From JAFGHJ01 sp964534175 (GTDB taxonomy: Bacteria; Hydrothermota; UBA3072), in assembly GCA_964534175.1 (NCBI GenBank), contig CAZHNS010000004.1:1-64000 (forward strand): a stretch of DNA of 64,000 bases. The letters are read 5' to 3'. Of this stretch, positions 9,242-17,607 are shown one piece after another. Each line of letters begins with the position of its first letter. Position 1 is the first letter of the stretch. Position numbers and translations under genes: made by a program. Under the pieces are notes generated by a model, which was not told where the DNA came from, ran no database searches, and was given only the letters and a program-made list of their open reading frames with translations.

Positions 9242-10990
9242 CTATTGAATTAATATCATTTTTCTTGTTATTTGAAAATCGTTTCCTACCTGCAATTTTA
9301 CATAATATATTCCGCTTGCCAGATGGCGTACGTTGTAAGAATAAGTATTCGCTTCCTGAAATTCGTTTACTAACGTTTGAATTTCACGGCCAAGAAGGTC
9401 ATAAATTTTTAAAGTAATAAAATCCGCTCTTTGTATACTATACGAAATTACTGTCGATGAGCCAATTAAATTTGGGCAATCTAAAACGAAGGGAGACGTA
9501 TCTGAAATCACTCCCCCAGATTGGTCGTAATAATAAGCACCTATATCGTTACGTGTCCCATCCGGATCATTATACTGCGGGTCAGGGTGCCCTTCGTCTA
9601 TTGCAGGGGAGTTTTCTGTAAGATGAAAATCCATATTGGCTGTATCTGCAAATTCGGGTGAGTCCAGAATATAATGTTCACTATAGAGAGATACATCATC
9701 AATCTGTTCTCCGTCAAAAATATTATATTCAACTGTTACATCCTCTATTGCTTCTTCATGAACTATTGCTATTTGAAATACAATATTTTCGCTGCAAATA
9801 TTATTCAAAACAGAGATATTTTCAACATTCGAAGTTTCAATAACAATTCCCCCCGCATTCTTGTAAAAAGTGTTATTATGAATCTTAATATCTTTTCTCA
9901 AACCATCTTCAACCCATGGAGCAACATTTATTCCAATACCAACACAATTACTTACAATATTTCGATAAATGGAAATATTTTCTACAGGACCACCCCCTTC
10001 AGATCCAACAGCAATCCCGTTGTCACATTTATCAACTATATTACCAAATACCTCGATATCATGGGTATAATTATCTCCTTCACACACATATATCGATACC
10101 TTATCTAAATCATGCACATAATTATTATACACTTTTCCATTATAACTTCCTCCACCAGCTGAAATTCCTTCACCTCCATAAGTAACAATTCCACTGGTAT
10201 GAACTTCATTATTGTAAACCAAAAAATCATGACAATCATTAAGGCTAAGACATTCACTATAGCTGCCATTGCACGCCAATGCAATTTCATTATCAAACAC
10301 TCTAACTGAATCACTCCCGGCAATAGCAATACCTGAATGTATTGTATTATAGGTATAATTATTTTCAACAATCACATTCGCTGAATGCTCTATCATAATT
10401 CCATAGGCAGGACAGTTATTTACATTATTATTCGTGACCAGGATGTTCGTAATTACACTTGCCCATATAGCACCGCCCCAATGTTCATTGGGAGAGTTAT
10501 TCTCAAAAGTATTATTTACAAGTTCAATATTGCTTGAAGTAAGTACTCTTATACCTGACAATAAATTATCCTGAATTTCACAATTTTGTATTTTAACATT
10601 ACTGCAATCAGGTAAAAATATAGCCCAATTATGCCCGTTTCTAAATTTAATATTTGCTATTTCGATATGATTTCTTGGTATATAAAGAAGCGTATTAGAT
10701 ATTTCGCTGCCATCCATGACGACATTTTCATTTTCGTAAGCCATGAGTACTATTTTTTCTTCAGCAGTACCCGAATTATTAAATCCTGCTCTCTGATAAT
10801 AAACTCCCTCTCTGATAAATGTGGTGTCTCCGGCTACCATTGTTTCTGTTGCTTTTGCTATAGTTTCCCATGGTTCATCAAAACTTCCCGGACCCCAGTC
10901 ATTTCCACCGGGAGCAACATAATAAGCTCCATATAATATTGGGCTTAAAACAAAAAAGAAAGATACCATAACTGTTTTAAATGGTTTCAT
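9242..10990 (-). CDS. Secreted right-handed beta-helix protein with T9SS-type sorting domain
   Basis: After a signal peptide (MKPFKTVMVSFFFVLSPILYG) comes YYVAPGGNDWGPGSFDEPW, the DUF1565 start typical of pectate-lyase-like beta-helix proteins. About 300 residues of parallel beta-helix repeats follow, with many asparagine-ladder motifs (VLNNICSEN, VYNNYVHD). The last 80 residues (IYDLLGREIQTLVNEFQ to RKMILIQ) are a clear Por/T9SS type A sorting domain. A polysaccharide-binding or lyase role is plausible, but no catalytic set is recognised. A promoter at 10997-11024 places the mRNA start near the ATG. Confidence 0.85.
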   Translation of the reverse strand: MKPFKTVMVSFFFVLSPILYGAYYVAPGGNDWGPGSFDEPWETIAKATETMVAGDTTFIREGVYYQRAGFNNSGTAEEKIVLMAYENENVVMDGSEISNTLLYIPRNHIEIANIKFRNGHNWAIFLPDCSNVKIQNCEIQDNLLSGIRVLTSSNIELVNNTFENNSPNEHWGGAIWASVITNILVTNNNVNNCPAYGIMIEHSANVIVENNYTYNTIHSGIAIAGSDSVRVFDNEIALACNGSYSECLSLNDCHDFLVYNNEVHTSGIVTYGGEGISAGGGSYNGKVYNNYVHDLDKVSIYVCEGDNYTHDIEVFGNIVDKCDNGIAVGSEGGGPVENISIYRNIVSNCVGIGINVAPWVEDGLRKDIKIHNNTFYKNAGGIVIETSNVENISVLNNICSENIVFQIAIVHEEAIEDVTVEYNIFDGEQIDDVSLYSEHYILDSPEFADTANMDFHLTENSPAIDEGHPDPQYNDPDGTRNDIGAYYYDQSGGVISDTSPFVLDCPNLIGSSTVISYSIQRADFITLKIYDLLGREIQTLVNEFQEANTYSYNVRHLASGIYYVKLQVGNDFQITRKMILIQ

Positions 10991-10996
10991 ACATAA

Positions 10997-11024
10997 ATCT
11001 TACAAACATCCAGAAAATTTACAA
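10997..11024 (-). promoter_or_regulatory. Promoter for the beta-helix gene, leaderless layout
   Basis: On the minus strand TTGTAA (11024-11019), a 16-bp spacer and TAAGAT (11002-10997) are followed by only 6 nt before the ATG at 10990, with no SD. The same hexamers and spacing occur before the gene at 41808. Confidence 0.55.
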
Positions 11025-11099
11025 GGGTTTGTGTAGATATATAATTTTTTTATCGTTTTTCATTCATAATTAATAATTCAAAATTCAAAATTAACATCG

Positions 11100-11135
11100 T
11101 TCTCAATTCTTATCGTTTGCCCATTCATCTTGTTT
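11100..11135. repeat. Intergenic repeat copy 1 (pair with 15534-15569)
   Basis: The block starting TTCTCAATTCTTATCGTT and ending CTTGTTT recurs at 15534-15569 with a few differences. In both places it follows AATTCATAATT-like text and lies shortly upstream of a TTGACA-N18-TATAYT promoter. Confidence 0.7.
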
Positions 11136-11157
11136 TTCGTGTTCCCGAAAAACACTC

Positions 11158-11187
11158 TTGACATTCAGCCCTCTTTTCGGGTATATT
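11158..11187 (+). promoter_or_regulatory. Promoter with conserved C-rich spacer (copy 1 of 4)
   Basis: TTGACA (11158-11163), an 18-bp spacer and TATATT (11182-11187). The spacer (TTCAGCCCTCTTTTCGGG) resembles those at 15618, 17571 and 22836. The ATG of the TPR gene follows 11 nt after the -10 box. Confidence 0.75.
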
Positions 11188-11198
11188 GTAAGAGAGAA

Positions 11199-12584
11199 AT
11201 GAACATAAAAAACCCTGAAGATAATACGGTGAAATTTAGCAAAGAACGCATAAATCGAATCATTGGAATTGTTTTTGCCGTTTTTATATCGATAGGAATC
11301 ATATTGTCTATTTGTTATGAGTTGGATTTATTGCCTTTAAGTTTTACTTCCCAGAAAAAAGAGATAAAAAAACAAATAAATAAAAAAAGATTTTTCTCAT
11401 TTGATGAGATTTTCTCCGCCGATTTAGCAAAGGAAATTTCTTATGATGAACCCCTTAGAGAAGAAATAAAAACAGCTGATTCGCTTTTTGATAACAAAAA
11501 GTATAAAGAAGCTTACGATTTATACGAGGAGGTTCATGAAAAAGCTTCGGTATCCAAAAACAATAAATTGATAGGTATCTCTCTCATAGGCATGGCAATT
11601 TCAATTAGTCCGGAGGATAATTATTATAGAAACTTAGAACTACTTGAGGAAGCCGAAAACTATCTAGTTTACATGGATTCTTCATTACAATGTAAATTAT
11701 TTGATAATTTTGCATTTTGTCATGTTAAAATGAGGAATTATAATTTAGCTCTTGAGAATTTGAACAAAGCAATTAGTTTAGACTCGCAATCTGCTAAGGT
11801 GTATAATCATAGAGGGATTGTTTACGGTTACATGTACGAATATGATTTGGCGATGAAGGATTTCAATAAGGCAGTCGAATTGAACTTAGAGTATGCTAAG
11901 GCTTATTTTAATCGAGGGCGAGTTTATTACATAAAAGAAGATTATAAAAATGCTATTCATGATTATAGTCGAGCTTTGGAGTCAGCTCCCGATTTTGTTA
12001 GCGCCTACAGTAATCGAGGGTTGGCTTATGCTAAGATAGGAGAAAAATTTAAGTCATCCCGGGATTTTAACAGGGCATTAAAGTTAAATCCGGAAGACGC
12101 TGAGATTTACCTAAATAAAGCGATCCTGAACTATAATAAAGGGGAATACGACAAGGCAATAAAAAAAGCCAATAAAGCTATTAAGCTAGATTCAGAGCTA
12201 CATATGGCTTACAATGTTAGAGGTTTTGTCTATAGGAAAAAAGATGAATATGATAAGGCAGTAAAGGATTTCAATAAGGCTTTGGAGCTAGATCCTAGCT
12301 ACGCAGCAGCATACATTAATAGAGCAAATGTTTATCAAGATAAAAAAGAATATGACAAGGCTATTCTGGATTACAACAAAGCGTTAGAGTTGAATTCAAA
12401 AGATTACAGAGCTTATTATAATAAAGCTGTCGCATGCAAAGAATCCGGGAAAAATTTAGAAGCAATAGAATCATATAGGGCTTTTCTAGCTTTGGTTCCA
12501 CCTCAACATAATTATAAAATTACATTCGCAAAAGAAAGGATAAAAGAATTAGAAAATTCTCTTGAGGATTCTTTAGGAGAATAA
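11199..12584 (+). CDS. Membrane-anchored TPR protein
   Basis: The start at 11199 (MNIKNPEDN) fits the promoter just upstream; an earlier ATG would lie before the -35 box. An N-terminal transmembrane segment (IIGIVFAVFISIGIILSICY) is followed by about ten tetratricopeptide repeats with the canonical A-YNNRG-Y---EYDKAI-DFNKALELDP pattern, so this is an anchored protein-interaction scaffold. The downstream lipoprotein gene starts 15 bp after its stop and is probably co-transcribed. The specific partner is not evident. Confidence 0.8.
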   Translation: MNIKNPEDNTVKFSKERINRIIGIVFAVFISIGIILSICYELDLLPLSFTSQKKEIKKQINKKRFFSFDEIFSADLAKEISYDEPLREEIKTADSLFDNKKYKEAYDLYEEVHEKASVSKNNKLIGISLIGMAISISPEDNYYRNLELLEEAENYLVYMDSSLQCKLFDNFAFCHVKMRNYNLALENLNKAISLDSQSAKVYNHRGIVYGYMYEYDLAMKDFNKAVELNLEYAKAYFNRGRVYYIKEDYKNAIHDYSRALESAPDFVSAYSNRGLAYAKIGEKFKSSRDFNRALKLNPEDAEIYLNKAILNYNKGEYDKAIKKANKAIKLDSELHMAYNVRGFVYRKKDEYDKAVKDFNKALELDPSYAAAYINRANVYQDKKEYDKAILDYNKALELNSKDYRAYYNKAVACKESGKNLEAIESYRAFLALVPPQHNYKITFAKERIKELENSLEDSLGE

Positions 12585-12599
12585 GATTTGGAGGTTGAT

Positions 12600-13139
12600 A
12601 TGAAAAAATTTTCAAGATTAATTATTATTGTACTCTTTATTGTTTTTCTTCTTCAGTGTGCTACCGGGAATGTACCTCTCAGGAAAAGTGTTGAAGTAAA
12701 TGAAGATAAATATGAAGGTAAAGAAGTTGCCGCATTCATAGGAATAGAAGAAAAAATCGGAAGTCCCAAAGCTTTAAATAAATTTTTTATCAGAAGCTGG
12801 ATAGTTAAAGAGAGCGGAGGTCTGCTGCATCAGATTTATGCGCAGTATGGTTATGCAGGAAAAGAGTGGGATTTTTATACAGAAGCATATAGCCAGGAAG
12901 GTCAGCCCTTACAACTTGTTATAATACATCGTGATGCGGATTACTATGAGTCTATTAATGTTTATCATGAGGAAATAGGTATAACAATCCCGGATGAATA
13001 TCTGAGAAGTCATTTGAACGGATTTTCAATTAAAGTATTAGCTAAAAGCGGTGATTCGTTTATGATTAATGTGACCCCGGAACAAATAAAATCTCAACTT
13101 ATTAAAATACAAGAATACAAAAAATTACATAATTTATAA
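12600..13139 (+). CDS. Putative lipoprotein of unknown function
   Basis: ATG 12600 follows GGAGG by 5 nt. The lipoprotein signal (MKKFSRLIIIVLFIVFLLQC) has cysteine 20 as the likely lipidation site. The remaining 160 residues are predicted soluble and match no family I recognise; IEEKIGSPKALNKFFIRSW and QIYAQYGYAGKEWDFYTEAY are the most distinctive stretches. It is the second gene of a pair with the TPR protein, so both may act on the same envelope process. Confidence 0.65.
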   Translation: MKKFSRLIIIVLFIVFLLQCATGNVPLRKSVEVNEDKYEGKEVAAFIGIEEKIGSPKALNKFFIRSWIVKESGGLLHQIYAQYGYAGKEWDFYTEAYSQEGQPLQLVIIHRDADYYESINVYHEEIGITIPDEYLRSHLNGFSIKVLAKSGDSFMINVTPEQIKSQLIKIQEYKKLHNL

Positions 13140-13262
13140 TTAATAAAGAATTCAGAAACTAGGAGCCAGAAGTCAGAATCTCAACCCACAACCCCTGCAA
13201 AATTATTAAAACACAGAGAACACAGATGTAACTTTTTACATAGCCATACGTCTTTCACATTA
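13140..13262. repeat. Degenerate intergenic repeat text
   Basis: The spacer holds phrases common to other spacers in this window: a TTCAGAAACTAGGAGCCAGAAGTCAGAAT run and AACACAGAGAACACAGAT. No open frame or promoter is evident in it. Confidence 0.5.
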
Positions 13263-13275
13263 CGAGGTGATATAG

Positions 13276-13492
13276 ATGGCAAAGGATCCAATTTGTGGCA
13301 TGATAATAAATCCTGGGACTTCGGATGTTAGGATCGATTATAATGGGCAAACTTACCACTTTTTGCAGTAAGTCGTGTAAGGATATGTTTGAAAAAAGTC
13401 CAACAAGTTACACAAGAAAGAAGGGTTTACAATTCACACTCAGATCGACGCAAAAAAGCAAAAAAGGTACAAAAGATATTAAAATCCATTGA
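13276..13492 (+). pseudogene. Frameshifted YHS-domain protein
   Basis: With a near-perfect SD (GAGGTGA, 5-nt spacing) the ATG at 13276 encodes MAKDPICGMIINPGTSDV and on to TYHF, the first half of a YHS metal-binding domain. The frame then hits TAA at 13369. Removing one T from the five-T run at 13360-13364 restores FCSKSCKDMFEKSP, the second half, and continues to a TGA at 13492. The intact protein would have about 71 residues with the Cys pair of YHS domains linked to copper or heavy-metal handling. It may be a real mutation, a slippery site or an assembly error. It sits directly before the barrel/DOMON/cupredoxin genes. Confidence 0.8.
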
Positions 13493-13505
13493 AAGGAGCT
13501 GTAAG

Positions 13506-14255
13506 GTGAGTAAAAATTTATTGGGTTTGTTGTTTTTATTTCTTACTTTTTCGGCATATTCACTCGAAAATGATTTACTTAATTTAAATGTTCCAACCCA
13601 GATGGAAAAGAATGAACTTGCTTTTATAATAAGACATAGGTTTTATGGTGATGTCACGGATGATCCCATTGGAAATCATCTGGGCATAGATTACGGAGCC
13701 AATGTCGGGTTAGGAATAAGATATCTTATCTGGAATAAATTGGAATTGGAGGCTGGATATGCAGTCGGTCATAAAGAATACACTCTCGGGGGAAGTTATG
13801 CTGTAGAATTTAACCCCCTATATCTTCGAAGCCAGATAGATGTAGAATATTTCGATTATACAGATTTCATTGCTGATGAAGACGTCAGAAACCTTTTTTA
13901 TCTGCTTTCGTTACAGAGTGATCTGTTGCCGAATCTATTGAGTGTGGCAGTAAATTTAGGATATGATGCTGAGAATTCAAAGATAGGGATGGGTTTTGGA
14001 GTCGATATAGGATTTAATTTTGATTTTAACTACATTCAAAGGATTCATCTGATAGCGGAATATTTTCCTTTGCTGGAAGAGGAGGAAAATCTGGTGAATA
14101 GTTTTGCGTTAGGAATTAAGGCCGAAACTTTCGGACATCTTTTTATGTTTTCACTGGGGAATAATACGGAAATTGGAACAAGAAGAGCTATGCTGGGTGC
14201 CCCTTCAAACACCCTTCATTTCGGTTTTAATATTTATAGATTCATAAGCTTTTAG
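13506..14255 (+). CDS. Outer-membrane beta-barrel protein, DUF5777-like
   Basis: The start is a GTG at 13506, 7 nt after AAAGGAG, giving a signal peptide (SKNLLGLLFLFLTFSAYS); the longer upstream frame is the tail of the frameshifted YHS gene. MEKNELAFIIRHRFYGDVTD and alternating hydrophobic strands (GLGIRYLIWNKLELEAGYAV, HLIAEYFPLL, FGFNIYRFISF with a terminal aromatic) match the DUF5777 barrel family. Family members often sit near cytochromes or metal-related genes. Here they are followed by DOMON and cupredoxin genes 10 and 15 bp apart, indicating one operon. Confidence 0.75.
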   Translation: MSKNLLGLLFLFLTFSAYSLENDLLNLNVPTQMEKNELAFIIRHRFYGDVTDDPIGNHLGIDYGANVGLGIRYLIWNKLELEAGYAVGHKEYTLGGSYAVEFNPLYLRSQIDVEYFDYTDFIADEDVRNLFYLLSLQSDLLPNLLSVAVNLGYDAENSKIGMGFGVDIGFNFDFNYIQRIHLIAEYFPLLEEEENLVNSFALGIKAETFGHLFMFSLGNNTEIGTRRAMLGAPSNTLHFGFNIYRFISF

Positions 14256-14265
14256 GGAGGAAAGA

Positions 14266-14796
14266 ATGAAATTTTTTAGAATCGATATTGTGATGTTATT
14301 TATCGTTTCTTTGCTAATGATTTTTAATTGTAAGGGGGAACAACCGGTTACAAAAGAGAGCCCGGTAACAGCTGAGGGTATCACATTTGAATGGGAAGCA
14401 GATTCGACTTATTTAAACGTTACTTTGAGTGCTGAGACAACCGGCTGGATAGCTTTAGGATTAGACCCCAGTTTTGCAATGAAAGACGCCAATTTCATAA
14501 TAGGTTATGTTAAAGGAGATATTATTTATATACGTGACGACTACGGAAATACGGCACACTCACATCTCTCAGATGTAAGCGGGGGAGGCGAGGATAATAT
14601 TATGAATGAAAGCGGAACGGAAGTTAATGGGGTAACTACTATTAGTTTTTCTATTCCGCTTAATTCTGGGGATTCTCACGATAGACCATTAGAAATTGGA
14701 AAAAGCTATAAAATTTTGCTTGCTCACGGCGAAGATGGAGCAGACGACTTTGATTCCTACCATAAAAAAAGAACTTCATTAAATATTAAACTATAA
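14266..14796 (+). CDS. DOMON-domain lipoprotein
   Basis: A lipoprotein signal ends in LLMIFNC (Cys22). The mature part has the DOMON fold pattern: ITFEWEADSTYLNVTLSAETTGWIALG, then FAMKDANFIIGYV, and a terminal LAHGEDGADDFDSYHKKR. DOMON domains bind haem or sugars and act in extracytoplasmic redox chains. A good SD (AGGGAGGAAAG) precedes the ATG. Its place between a beta-barrel and a cupredoxin gene supports an electron-transfer or copper role, but no axial haem ligand can be assigned with certainty. Confidence 0.8.
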   Translation: MKFFRIDIVMLFIVSLLMIFNCKGEQPVTKESPVTAEGITFEWEADSTYLNVTLSAETTGWIALGLDPSFAMKDANFIIGYVKGDIIYIRDDYGNTAHSHLSDVSGGGEDNIMNESGTEVNGVTTISFSIPLNSGDSHDRPLEIGKSYKILLAHGEDGADDFDSYHKKRTSLNIKL

Positions 14797-14811
14797 CAAA
14801 AGGAGGTTAAA

Positions 14812-15465
14812 ATGTTTAGCTGTAAACATTTACTATTAATAATTCTGGGATGTCTTTTATTAAATATCCCTATAGCCTATGCCACAACTCATGAAGTAAG
14901 TATGATAGAAAATGTTTTTGTGCCGGAAACACTTTCTATTGTGACAGGAGATACGGTATTGTGGATTAACAACGGCGCGATATCTCATACCGCGACAAGT
15001 GGAACGGATTGCACTTCCGACGGTCTCTGGAATTCAGGTTTGATTACTCCAGGGAATTCTTTTTCGTTTGCTTTTGATTCAACAGCTGATTATCCTTACT
15101 TTTGTATTCCACACTGCAATTTGGGAATGATAGGTCTGATCAGGGTGCAGGAATCGGGTATCGAAATCGATGAGACAGATTCTCCGTCAGTCTTTGAATT
15201 TAAGAACACTACTCCGAATTTATTCGTTGACGATATCGAAATCACATATGAGATGAAAATAAGGGGATATATTAATATATCGTTATATAGGATCGATGGC
15301 CAACTGGCTACAACTCTTGTCAACGGAATTCAGGATAATGGTATAAAATCTGTCTTCTGGGATGGGAAGAATAGAAAAGGGGTTGAATCCCCGGATGGAA
15401 TATACTTCTGCATCGCAGAAGTTAAAGGTAAGGGATATCTTTATAAGATTATAAAGTTTAAATGA
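14812..15465 (+). CDS. Secreted plastocyanin/azurin-like cupredoxin with sorting domain
   Basis: After a signal peptide (to about residue 24) the protein has a type-1 copper site: His59 (ISHTATSG), Cys98 (YPYFC), His101 (IPHC) and Met106 (LGM). This is the cupredoxin order H...C-x2-H-x4-M. Residues about 130-217 form a T9SS/FlgD-like C-terminal domain (ISLYRIDGQLATTLVNG, SPDGIYFCIAEV). It is probably a secreted electron carrier or copper-binding protein. The SD AAGGAGG is strong. It is the last gene of the YHS/barrel/DOMON cluster. Confidence 0.88.
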   Translation: MFSCKHLLLIILGCLLLNIPIAYATTHEVSMIENVFVPETLSIVTGDTVLWINNGAISHTATSGTDCTSDGLWNSGLITPGNSFSFAFDSTADYPYFCIPHCNLGMIGLIRVQESGIEIDETDSPSVFEFKNTTPNLFVDDIEITYEMKIRGYINISLYRIDGQLATTLVNGIQDNGIKSVFWDGKNRKGVESPDGIYFCIAEVKGKGYLYKIIKFK

Positions 15466-15617
15466 CACTGATATTATAACACAGAAAGAATCCGCTTTCA
15501 GCTGTCTGCTGTTTTTTAATTCATAATTCATAATTCTCAATTCTTATCGTTCAACCATTCAACTTGTTTCCCGTCTACGGTCGCCGGTCGGCCTTAATCT
15601 TAAGGACCAAAACCCCC
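15466..15617. repeat. Degenerate intergenic repeat text, including copy 2 of the 11100 block
   Basis: The region contains CTTTCAGCTGTCTGCTG, an AATTCATAATT tandem, and at 15534-15569 the second copy of the block found at 11100-11135. It runs directly into the promoter at 15618. No coding sequence is seen. Confidence 0.65.
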
Positions 15618-15647
15618 TTGACATCTCACCCCTATTTTGAGTATACT
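15618..15647 (+). promoter_or_regulatory. Promoter with conserved C-rich spacer (copy 2 of 4)
   Basis: TTGACA (15618-15623), 18-bp spacer (TCTCACCCCTATTTTGAG), TATACT (15642-15647). An SD (AGGAGG) and the ATG at 15668 follow. Confidence 0.8.
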
Positions 15648-15667
15648 GGATACATAGGAGGTTTTCT

Positions 15668-17404
15668 ATGAGAAAAGTTATATTTCTAGTCATGCTAATT
15701 TTTCTTCCAGGTATCCTTCCCGTATACAGCCAGGATAAAATGAATGTTGATTTCCTTGCTACATATTTTGGAGGTTCGTATGGTGAACATAATGATTATC
15801 TAGCGGTGGATGATTCAGGGTATGTGGTCATGGCCGGGCATACTTATTCGGGAGACTTACCGATTAAAAATGCTTACCAAAACTTTAATCGAGGCGAAGT
15901 AGATGCTTTTATTGCCAGATTTAAACCCGATTTGTCAGATATTACCTTTTCTACCTATCTTGGTGGTAGTGCTTATGATGAGATAAAAGAAATAGCTATA
16001 GATAATATTGGGAATATCTATATAACGGGTTTAACCTGTTCGGAGGATTTTCCGGTAACTGATTCTGCGTATGATAATTCCTTTAACGGTGGTGAGTACG
16101 ATGGATTTTTGGCTAAAATCAGCTCTGCAGGTGATTTGTTATATTCAACCTATATCGGTGGCAGTGGAGATGATTTTGGCAATTCGATTTCTGTTGATAA
16201 TTCGATGAAAGTATGTGTGGCTGGTAATACGGCATCAGATGATTTCCCTGTCAAGTCTGCCCTTTTTGATACAAATAATGGTGATGAGGATATTTTCCTT
16301 TTTAAATTTGATATGGAAAATGATTCATTAATATTCTCAAGTTATATTGGAGGTAGCGACAACGATTATATTCGAATTTTATCTATTGATAGCACATACA
16401 ATATTTATATTTGTGGAAATACACATTCGTCTGATTTCCCTATAATAAATGGTTTCGATACTAACTATCATGGGAATCAAGATGGCTTTTTAATGAAGAT
16501 AAACCAAGATTGTAATGCAATTATTTATTCATCCTTTATAGGTGGAAATGAAATAGATGATTTATACGATTTGTGTATAAATAATAATAAAGTCTTCTTT
16601 ATCGGTAATACCCAATCAACAGATCTGGCTTGTTCCGGAAACGCGTTTTCTATTAATAAAAAAGGAGGTTACGATCTGATCATTGGTAAGATAAACTCAC
16701 CGGGTGACTCATTATTGTACTTATCTTATTTCGGTGGAGACGACATTGATGGGGATCCTTCAATAAAGTCGTATCCATCTTTTGATGAAACAATTATTAT
16801 TGCCGGCAGTACTGAATCATCTAATTTTCCGGTTTCAGATAATGCTTATGACTCGTTAGTTGCGAATTCCGACTTTTTCTTCTCTGTATTAGATATTGAT
16901 AACAAGGAAATACTTTACTCATCCTATTTTGGAGGCGGAAATGTAGAATGGGCATCCGATCTGTTTTTTGTAAACGATTCTATAGTATACTTTTGCGGAT
17001 CATCTAATTCTACCGATTTTCCAAATACAGAAAATACATATATGGAAAATTTAAAAGGTGATCGAGATGAAATATTGATGAGATTTACTTTGCGAGTAGA
17101 TGCCGGTTCGATTGAAGAACCGGAAGACAATATCCTTGACCGATTTCAACTAAATCAAAACCATCCAAACCCCTTCAACAATATCACGACAATTAGTTAT
17201 CGATTACCGGTAATCAGTGATGTGAAATTATCCGTATATAACCTGGCAGGACAGGAAATAAAATCATTGGTCAATGAGCATCAGTCAGCGGGAGAGTATC
17301 AGGTTACCTGGAACGCGGAGGGGTGTGGAAGCGGCGTTTACCTTTGCAGAATGACTGCCAATGAAGGACACGTACAAACAAGAAAGTTTATATTTATAGA
17401 ATAA
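15668..17404 (+). CDS. Secreted SBBP-repeat beta-propeller protein with T9SS-type sorting domain
   Basis: The signal peptide (MRKVIFLVMLIFLPGILPVYS) is followed by about eight repeats of the type YSTYIGGSGDDFGNSISVD...AGNTASDDFPV. These are SBBP repeats that build a beta-propeller. The final 85 residues (FQLNQNHPNPFNNITTISYRL through RKFIFIE) are a textbook type A sorting domain including NHPNPFN. It is likely exported and attached to the surface; its ligand is unknown. It has its own promoter and appears monocistronic. Confidence 0.9.
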   Translation: MRKVIFLVMLIFLPGILPVYSQDKMNVDFLATYFGGSYGEHNDYLAVDDSGYVVMAGHTYSGDLPIKNAYQNFNRGEVDAFIARFKPDLSDITFSTYLGGSAYDEIKEIAIDNIGNIYITGLTCSEDFPVTDSAYDNSFNGGEYDGFLAKISSAGDLLYSTYIGGSGDDFGNSISVDNSMKVCVAGNTASDDFPVKSALFDTNNGDEDIFLFKFDMENDSLIFSSYIGGSDNDYIRILSIDSTYNIYICGNTHSSDFPIINGFDTNYHGNQDGFLMKINQDCNAIIYSSFIGGNEIDDLYDLCINNNKVFFIGNTQSTDLACSGNAFSINKKGGYDLIIGKINSPGDSLLYLSYFGGDDIDGDPSIKSYPSFDETIIIAGSTESSNFPVSDNAYDSLVANSDFFFSVLDIDNKEILYSSYFGGGNVEWASDLFFVNDSIVYFCGSSNSTDFPNTENTYMENLKGDRDEILMRFTLRVDAGSIEEPEDNILDRFQLNQNHPNPFNNITTISYRLPVISDVKLSVYNLAGQEIKSLVNEHQSAGEYQVTWNAEGCGSGVYLCRMTANEGHVQTRKFIFIE

Positions 17405-17570
17405 GAAAAACCCACTAATTCTTTCAGGACAGGGGATTAAGATAATCGGCTGCCTGCTTTCCACTAAACCCAAAATACTAAACATTGCCGCGAAGACACT
17501 AAGTTTTTGTTTTTGCTAATCAACCGATCCCCTAATTAACCAATTAACTGATGCGAAGCATCGCCACCCC
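17405..17570. repeat. Intergenic repeat text ending in a promoter
   Basis: Phrases AAACCCAAAATACTAAA, CGAAGACACTAAGTTTTTG and ATCAACCGATCCCCTAATTAACC fill the spacer. The last part (17518-17570) has a related inverted counterpart at 34188-34234. A small palindrome, GATGCGAAGCATC (17551-17563), lies just before the promoter. Confidence 0.6.
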
Positions 17571-17600
17571 TTGACATCCCACCCTCTTTCCGGGTATACT
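17571..17600 (+). promoter_or_regulatory. Promoter with conserved C-rich spacer, leaderless layout (copy 3 of 4)
   Basis: TTGACA (17571-17576), 18-bp spacer (TCCCACCCTCTTTCCGGG), TATACT (17595-17600). The ATG at 17608 lies 7 nt downstream with no SD, so transcription should begin at or within 1 nt of the start codon. Confidence 0.85.
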
Positions 17601-17607
17601 ATAATAT

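Noticed and set aside
9674..10108. 144-codon plus-strand open frame opposite the beta-helix gene
   Set aside because: It is the antisense shadow of the repetitive Asn/Ile-rich beta-helix coding sequence and has no ribosome site or recognisable domain.
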